This document shows positions 1 through 5,971 of a DNA stretch of 5,971 nt, one piece after another (within the stretch, counting starts at the first letter, position 1; each line of letters starts with the position of its first letter). The translations under genes were made by a program, and so were the position numbers. The DNA lies in contig NZ_JAUNHK010000010.1 of the NCBI RefSeq assembly GCF_030523985.1, forward strand, positions 18,828-24,798, given 5' to 3'. Origin of the DNA: Deinococcus sp. Lineage in GTDB: Bacteria > Deinococcota > Deinococci > Deinococcales > Deinococcaceae. Under the pieces are notes generated by a model that was not told where the DNA came from, did not search any database, and saw only the letters and a program-made list of their open reading frames with translations.

Positions 1-278
1 ACGAAGGTCGCGGCCACCTTGCCGAAATCCATCAGGCGCAGGGTGCGGCGGCCCAGCCAGCAGCCGCTCGCCACCGAAACGCCGTCGGCGTAGCAGCCGT
101 CCGTTTCCACGAAGACCATCACCCGTTTGTCGCTGCGGGGCAAACTCAGGCCCAGCCACTCGCCCGCCAGCAGCGCCGAGCGTGCGCCGAGCACCTGTCT
201 CGGGCAGAGGTGACCGTGCAGCGCGGCGCTCTTTTCTAGCAGCGCAGGCAGTTCGGGCCGGGGCAGGGGGTCAGGCAT
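1..278 (-). CDS. FmdE-family protein, N-terminal part (runs off left edge)
   Basis: Partial gene: 92 full codons are visible from an ATG at 278, and the C-terminus lies outside the window. The reading frame is open throughout. The translation starts [10 protein letters not shown] and matches the FmdE domain (named after subunit E of molybdenum formylmethanofuran dehydrogenase). It has an HGHLCP motif at residues 21-26 followed by [10 protein letters not shown], an [10 protein letters not shown] segment at 58-67 (family form E-x-D-x-C-x-x-D), SGCWLG at 71-76 and [10 protein letters not shown] at 83-92. The conserved His and Cys residues are presumed metal or cofactor ligands. The usual Gly after HGHLCP is Arg27 here. 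The start overlaps the stop of the upstream oxidoreductase gene by 8 bases (ATGCCTGA), which suggests translational coupling. Aerobic bacteria like this generally lack the methanofuran pathway, so the name gives the fold and not the function. The family is fairly sure; the role is unknown. The zinc-finger tail found in some members cannot be assessed. Confidence 0.85.
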   Translation of the reverse strand, partial: MPDPLPRPELPALLEKSAALHGHLCPRQVLGARSALLAGEWLGLSLPRSDKRVMVFVETDGCYADGVSVASGCWLGRRTLRLMDFGKVAATF

Positions 279-1284
279 CCGTGCCCGCCATCCCAGCCGC
301 GAGAGAGACGGGCTGCCCAGTTCGGGCTGAGCGGTAGAGGGCGTCCAGCACACGGGCCTGCGCTACAGCGTCGGCGGGTGGATACAGGAGCGGCCCCTCT
401 CCCCGCGCCGCCTGCTGAAAATGAGCCACCATGCGGGCATAGGCGTTGGCGGGGGGAATCTCCTCGGTGCGTTCGCCCGCCTCCGTCTGGATTCGCAGTT
501 CCACCGCTTCGTCGGGGCGTCCGCTGGCGATGCGCCGGGTGTCCAGGGTGCCGCCCGTGCCCACCAGGGTGACGCGCTCGGTGGGCGGCTGTGTCCAGTC
601 CACGCCGCACTCCAGCGTCACCAGCGTGCCGGGGTATTCCAGTTGTCCGCTCAGGCCGAGGTCCACCGGGTTCTCCCCAGTCGTCCAGCGTGCGCGGGCG
701 AAGGCGGAGATCGGCTCTCCGAGCAGCAGTCGGGCGAGATTGACGCCATACGTTCCCACGTCGTAGAGCGCCCCGCCGCCCTGCGCCGCGTTCCAGCGGA
801 AGTCGTCCGGGTGGGTCATCCGAAAGCCGAAAGCGGCGTGAACGGCCCGGAGTTCACCGAGTTCGCCCCTGTGCACGATGTCCAGCATCCGGCGCATGTA
901 GGGGTGAAAACGGGGCGCGAAGGCTTCGAGCAGGGTGCGCTCACTGTCCGCAGCGGCGTCCGCGAGGCGCTGGGCTTCGGCGGCGTTCAGGGCGAACGGC
1001 TTTTCGATGAGGACATGCTTGCCCGCCCCCAGCGCCGCCAGTCCCCAGGGACAATGTAAGTCGTTGGGCAGGGGAATATAGACGGCGTCCACGTCGGCGT
1101 TCAGCACGTCCTGATAGCCGCCGACCAGCGGCACGTCCCAGGCCTGTGCGAAAGCCCTGGCCCGCTCGCTGTGTGGGTCGCGCACGCCCAGCGCCGTCAC
1201 CTCGCCGCCCGCCTCACGAATGGCCGGAAGCAGCGCCTGTGCAATTCGCGCCGCCCCCAGAATGCCCCAGCGAAAGGTCGTCAT
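271..1284 (-). CDS. Gfo/Idh/MocA-family NAD(P)-dependent oxidoreductase
   Basis: Complete, 337 residues, a normal length for the family, probably cytoplasmic with no signal peptide. The N-terminal Rossmann domain (about 1-120) opens with the dinucleotide-binding loop GILGAARIA at 7-15. It contains the IPLPNDLH segment at 70-77 and the hallmark EKP at 94-96, whose Lys95 is the expected catalytic and cofactor-contacting lysine. The C-terminal alpha/beta domain carries [14 protein letters not shown] at 169-182. Asp175 and Tyr179 match the active-site D-x-G-x-Y pattern of the glucose-fructose oxidoreductase, dihydrodiol dehydrogenase and NADP-xylose dehydrogenase branch, where other branches have His in place of Tyr. 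The likely reaction is reversible oxidation of a sugar or cyclic diol hydroxyl to a keto or lactone form; the substrate cannot be told. The ATG at 1284 is chosen because the protein homology begins directly after it and a TAAGAT box lies 6 bases upstream. The stop overlaps the start of the FmdE-like gene, giving a likely two-gene unit. Confidence 0.93.
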   Translation of the reverse strand: MTTFRWGILGAARIAQALLPAIREAGGEVTALGVRDPHSERARAFAQAWDVPLVGGYQDVLNADVDAVYIPLPNDLHCPWGLAALGAGKHVLIEKPFALNAAEAQRLADAAADSERTLLEAFAPRFHPYMRRMLDIVHRGELGELRAVHAAFGFRMTHPDDFRWNAAQGGGALYDVGTYGVNLARLLLGEPISAFARARWTTGENPVDLGLSGQLEYPGTLVTLECGVDWTQPPTERVTLVGTGGTLDTRRIASGRPDEAVELRIQTEAGERTEEIPPANAYARMVAHFQQAARGEGPLLYPPADAVAQARVLDALYRSARTGQPVSLAAGMAGTDA

Positions 1285-1296
1285 TCGCTCATCTTA
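1285..1296 (-). promoter_or_regulatory. Probable leaderless promoter of the oxidoreductase gene
   Basis: On the minus strand a TAAGAT hexamer (1296 to 1291) fits the TANNNT -10 consensus. It is followed by exactly 6 bases (GAGCGA) and then the ATG at 1284. At that spacing transcription would begin at or next to the A of the start codon, giving a leaderless mRNA, a common mode in Deinococcus. No good Shine-Dalgarno sequence precedes the ATG. I could not identify a convincing -35 box; the expected position (about 1314-1319) reads GCAGTT. Promoter activity is inferred, not shown. Confidence 0.55.
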
Positions 1297-1321
1297 GGTG
1301 AGGGCTGCCGGAGAACTGCTC

Positions 1322-1333
1322 TAGACTCGCCCC
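1322..1333 (+). promoter_or_regulatory. Probable leaderless promoter of the dynamin-like gene
   Basis: TAGACT at 1322-1327 fits the TANNNT -10 consensus and is followed by 6 bases (CGCCCC) and the ATG at 1334, the same geometry as the divergent promoter opposite. No Shine-Dalgarno sequence is within useful distance; the nearest purine-rich run, GGAG at 1310-1313, is about 20 bases from the ATG. The expected -35 position (about 1299-1304) reads TGAGGG, which is weak. Leaderless transcription is inferred from spacing and from what is known of Deinococcus. Confidence 0.55.
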
Positions 1334-3037
1334 ATGCTCGTTTCCGGTTCTGTGCAGCAGCTCCTCTCACGCGAACGTGAGCTTCTCGGCGACCTTCAGG
1401 CCTTTCTGGAAAGCCAGGGTGCGCCGCCCGAAGTGACCGAACATGCCCGCACCGCCGCCCGGATGCTGGACGAAGCCTTCCTGCTGGTGGTCGTCGGTGA
1501 GTTCAACGCGGGCAAGAGCAGTTTCGTCAATGCGCTGCTGGGGGCGCAGGTGCTCCCCGAGGGCGTCACCCCGACCACAGACCGGATTTATGTGTTGGTA
1601 CACGGTGAAAAGGCGGGCGAACTCGAACCCACCCGCGACCCCTTCGTGAGCCGCCTGACCCATCCGCTGCCCAGTCTGGAAGGCGTGGCGCTGGTAGATA
1701 CGCCCGGCACCAACGCCATCATTCGCCAGCATCAGGCGCTCACCGAAGGCTTTTTGCCCCGCGCCGACTTGGTGCTGTTTCTGACGAGTGCCGACCGCCC
1801 CTTCACCGAGTCCGAGCGCCAGTTCCTGAGCCTCGCCGCCCGCTGGGGCCGCAGCGTGGTGATGGTGGTCAACAAGGCCGACCTGCTCGAAACGCCCGAA
1901 CAGGTGGCGCAGGTGGGGGCCTTCGTGGAAACCGGCGCACGCGGCGTGCTGGGCCTGAACCCGCCGGTCTTTCTGGTCAGCGCCCGCCGTGAGCAGCGCG
2001 GGGGAGACGCCGGATTCGCGGAGTTGCGCCGCGTGCTGCAAAGCCGCCTGTCCGAGACCGAGCGGGCGCGGCTCAAGCTGGCGTCTCCGCTGGGCACCGC
2101 TGCCGAGCTGCTGTCCGGCGAACAGGCGAGAACCAAGGCGGCCCAGGCGACCTTGCAAGAAGACCTGCACATTCTGGGCGACCTCGAACGCCAGCGCGAG
2201 CGCCACCACGAGACGATGCGCGGCGAACTCGACGGGCAGCTCAACCGCATTTCGCGCCTGCTCAGCGAGTTCGAGCTGCGGGCCGACAAGTTCATCGACG
2301 ACAAACTGCGCTTCGGCAACCTGCGCGGGCTGATGAACTCGCGTGAACTCGAAGAGCAGTTCCGCACCGAGGCGGTGGCCGAGCTGCCTGACGCGCTCGA
2401 CCGACAGTTCGGCTCCATGATTGACCGTTTTGTCGAGAGCAACATGCACTTCTGGGAAGACGTGCAGGCCCTCCTGATTCGCCGCCAGCCCAGCAGCGAG
2501 GTGGCCCGCACCCGCTTTTCCTATGACCGGGGGGCCTTGCTGGAAGGCATCGCCGGGAGCGCCCGCGAACACCTGGCGACCACCACCGAGCACGAACTCG
2601 CCCGTCAGCTTTCGCAAGATGCCGAGGACGCCATGAAAGGCGTGATTGGCGGTCTGGCCGGGGGCGTGGGCATCGGCGCGGGCATCGGTGCCCTCATCGG
2701 CGCGACGGCGCTCGACTTTACCGGGGGCATTCTGGCGGGCTTGACCCTCGGCAGCCTGGGTCTGTTCGTTCTGCCCAACAAACGCATTCAGGCCCACCGC
2801 CAGCTCCGTCAGAAGGTGGCCGAACTGCGCGAGGCTCTGGAGCGCATCGTCCGGCGCGAGTACGAACGCGAGCAGGAACGCGCCGACGCCCGCCTGCGTG
2901 ACGCCACCCTGCCCTACACCCGCTTTACCGAGGAGCAGCAGGAGCGGCTGGGCAAGGCCGACCAGCGCAGCGCCGAGCTGCTCGCCCGCCTGGAAGCGTT
3001 GCGGCAAGACGTGGCCCGCCTCGACACCCCGGCCTGA
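1334..3037 (+). CDS. Bacterial dynamin-like GTPase (membrane-associated)
   Basis: Complete, 567 residues. The N-terminal dynamin-type GTPase domain (about 45-240) has every G motif: G1 P-loop GEFNAGKSS at 55-63, G2 threonines in TPTTD at 79-83, G3 DTPG at 122-125, G4 NKAD at 180-183, and a G5-like SAR at 216-218. The P-loop form GxFNAGKSS is typical of bacterial dynamin-like proteins and mitofusin/Fzo relatives. Residues about 240-435 are charged and probably helical, forming the stalk. A hydrophobic, glycine-rich stretch at 436-480 (GGLAGGVGIGAGIGALIGA, then a second apolar run ending LGLFVLP) should act as a membrane paddle or hairpin. A basic turn (NKR at 482-484) and a long charged coiled coil (about 487-564) follow. 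This order matches proteins such as Nostoc BDLP, but the chain is shorter. The expected role is GTP-driven membrane binding, remodelling or fusion; the particular process is unknown. Flanked by a divergent promoter and a convergent terminator, so probably monocistronic. Start supported by the -10 box 6 bases upstream. Confidence 0.9.
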   Translation: MLVSGSVQQLLSRERELLGDLQAFLESQGAPPEVTEHARTAARMLDEAFLLVVVGEFNAGKSSFVNALLGAQVLPEGVTPTTDRIYVLVHGEKAGELEPTRDPFVSRLTHPLPSLEGVALVDTPGTNAIIRQHQALTEGFLPRADLVLFLTSADRPFTESERQFLSLAARWGRSVVMVVNKADLLETPEQVAQVGAFVETGARGVLGLNPPVFLVSARREQRGGDAGFAELRRVLQSRLSETERARLKLASPLGTAAELLSGEQARTKAAQATLQEDLHILGDLERQRERHHETMRGELDGQLNRISRLLSEFELRADKFIDDKLRFGNLRGLMNSRELEEQFRTEAVAELPDALDRQFGSMIDRFVESNMHFWEDVQALLIRRQPSSEVARTRFSYDRGALLEGIAGSAREHLATTTEHELARQLSQDAEDAMKGVIGGLAGGVGIGAGIGALIGATALDFTGGILAGLTLGSLGLFVLPNKRIQAHRQLRQKVAELREALERIVRREYEREQERADARLRDATLPYTRFTEEQQERLGKADQRSAELLARLEALRQDVARLDTPA

Positions 3038-3052
3038 ATTCCGACAAAGAGA

Positions 3053-3084
3053 GGAGGGGGACGGTTCATCAGCCGTCCCCCTCC
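3053..3084. terminator. Two-way intrinsic terminator between convergent genes
   Basis: GAGGGGGACGG (3054-3064) pairs perfectly with CCGTCCCCCTC (3073-3083), an 11-bp stem with an 8-base spacer. G3053 with C3084 adds one more pair, and on the plus strand two pairs inside the spacer (T-G, T-A) shorten the loop to CATC. The plus-strand tail is CCTCTATTCT and the minus-strand tail is CTCTCTTTGT; both are T-rich but not perfect U-tracts. The hairpin lies 15 bases after the GTPase stop and 16 bases after the ileS stop, so it is well placed to end both transcripts. Confidence 0.85.
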
Positions 3085-3100
3085 CTCTATTCTGCTCTGC

Positions 3101-5971
<2,871 letters not shown>

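Noticed and set aside
421..1059. 212-residue plus-strand open frame opposite the oxidoreductase
   Set aside because: Antisense to a gene with every Gfo/Idh/MocA hallmark. The product has no recognisable motif, as expected for a GC-rich shadow frame.
1281..1292. Three-codon mini-ORF (ATG AGC GAA TGA) overlapping the oxidoreductase start
   Set aside because: It could look like a leader peptide, but its ATG lies within the proposed -10 region, so a leaderless transcript would not contain it. Most likely chance.
1367..3007. 546-residue open frame antisense to the dynamin-like gene
   Set aside because: It is in exact codon register with the sense gene, so it stays open only because TTA, CTA and TCA codons are rare. 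It ends at the TCA codon for Ser12 of the GTPase. The translation is rich in Gln, His and Ala and matches no family I recognise.

Overview
The window looks like chromosomal DNA from a high-GC bacterium of the Deinococcus group. Three observations support this. Both divergent genes have a TANNNT box exactly 6 bases before their ATG and no Shine-Dalgarno sequence, the leaderless arrangement known to be common in Deinococcus. The isoleucyl-tRNA synthetase has the layout of the type 2 (IleS2) form found in Thermus/Deinococcus. TTA, CTA and TCA codons are very rare. The genus is inferred; the species cannot be fixed from this sequence alone.

Layout: positions 1-278 (minus strand) hold the N-terminal part of an FmdE-family protein that runs off the left edge. 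It overlaps by 8 bases the end of a complete Gfo/Idh/MocA-family NAD(P)-dependent oxidoreductase (271-1284, minus), so these two form a probable operon. A 49-base divergent promoter region (1285-1333) separates them from a complete 567-residue bacterial dynamin-like GTPase (1334-3037, plus). A 63-base convergent gap (3038-3100) with a strong two-way terminator hairpin follows. The rest (3101-5971, minus) is isoleucyl-tRNA synthetase, whose N-terminus, including the HIGH motif, lies beyond the right edge.

The genes do not form one obvious pathway. The oxidoreductase and the FmdE-like protein are probably translated together. The dynamin-like GTPase is probably a single-gene unit and would act at the membrane. 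ileS is a housekeeping translation gene read towards it. I see no mobile element, CRISPR array, tRNA or rRNA, and no clear new multi-gene system. The points most worth a second look are the loss of the expected zinc-binding cysteines in IleRS, the mirrored leaderless promoters, the uncharacterised dynamin-like protein, and an FmdE-like protein coupled to a sugar-type oxidoreductase.
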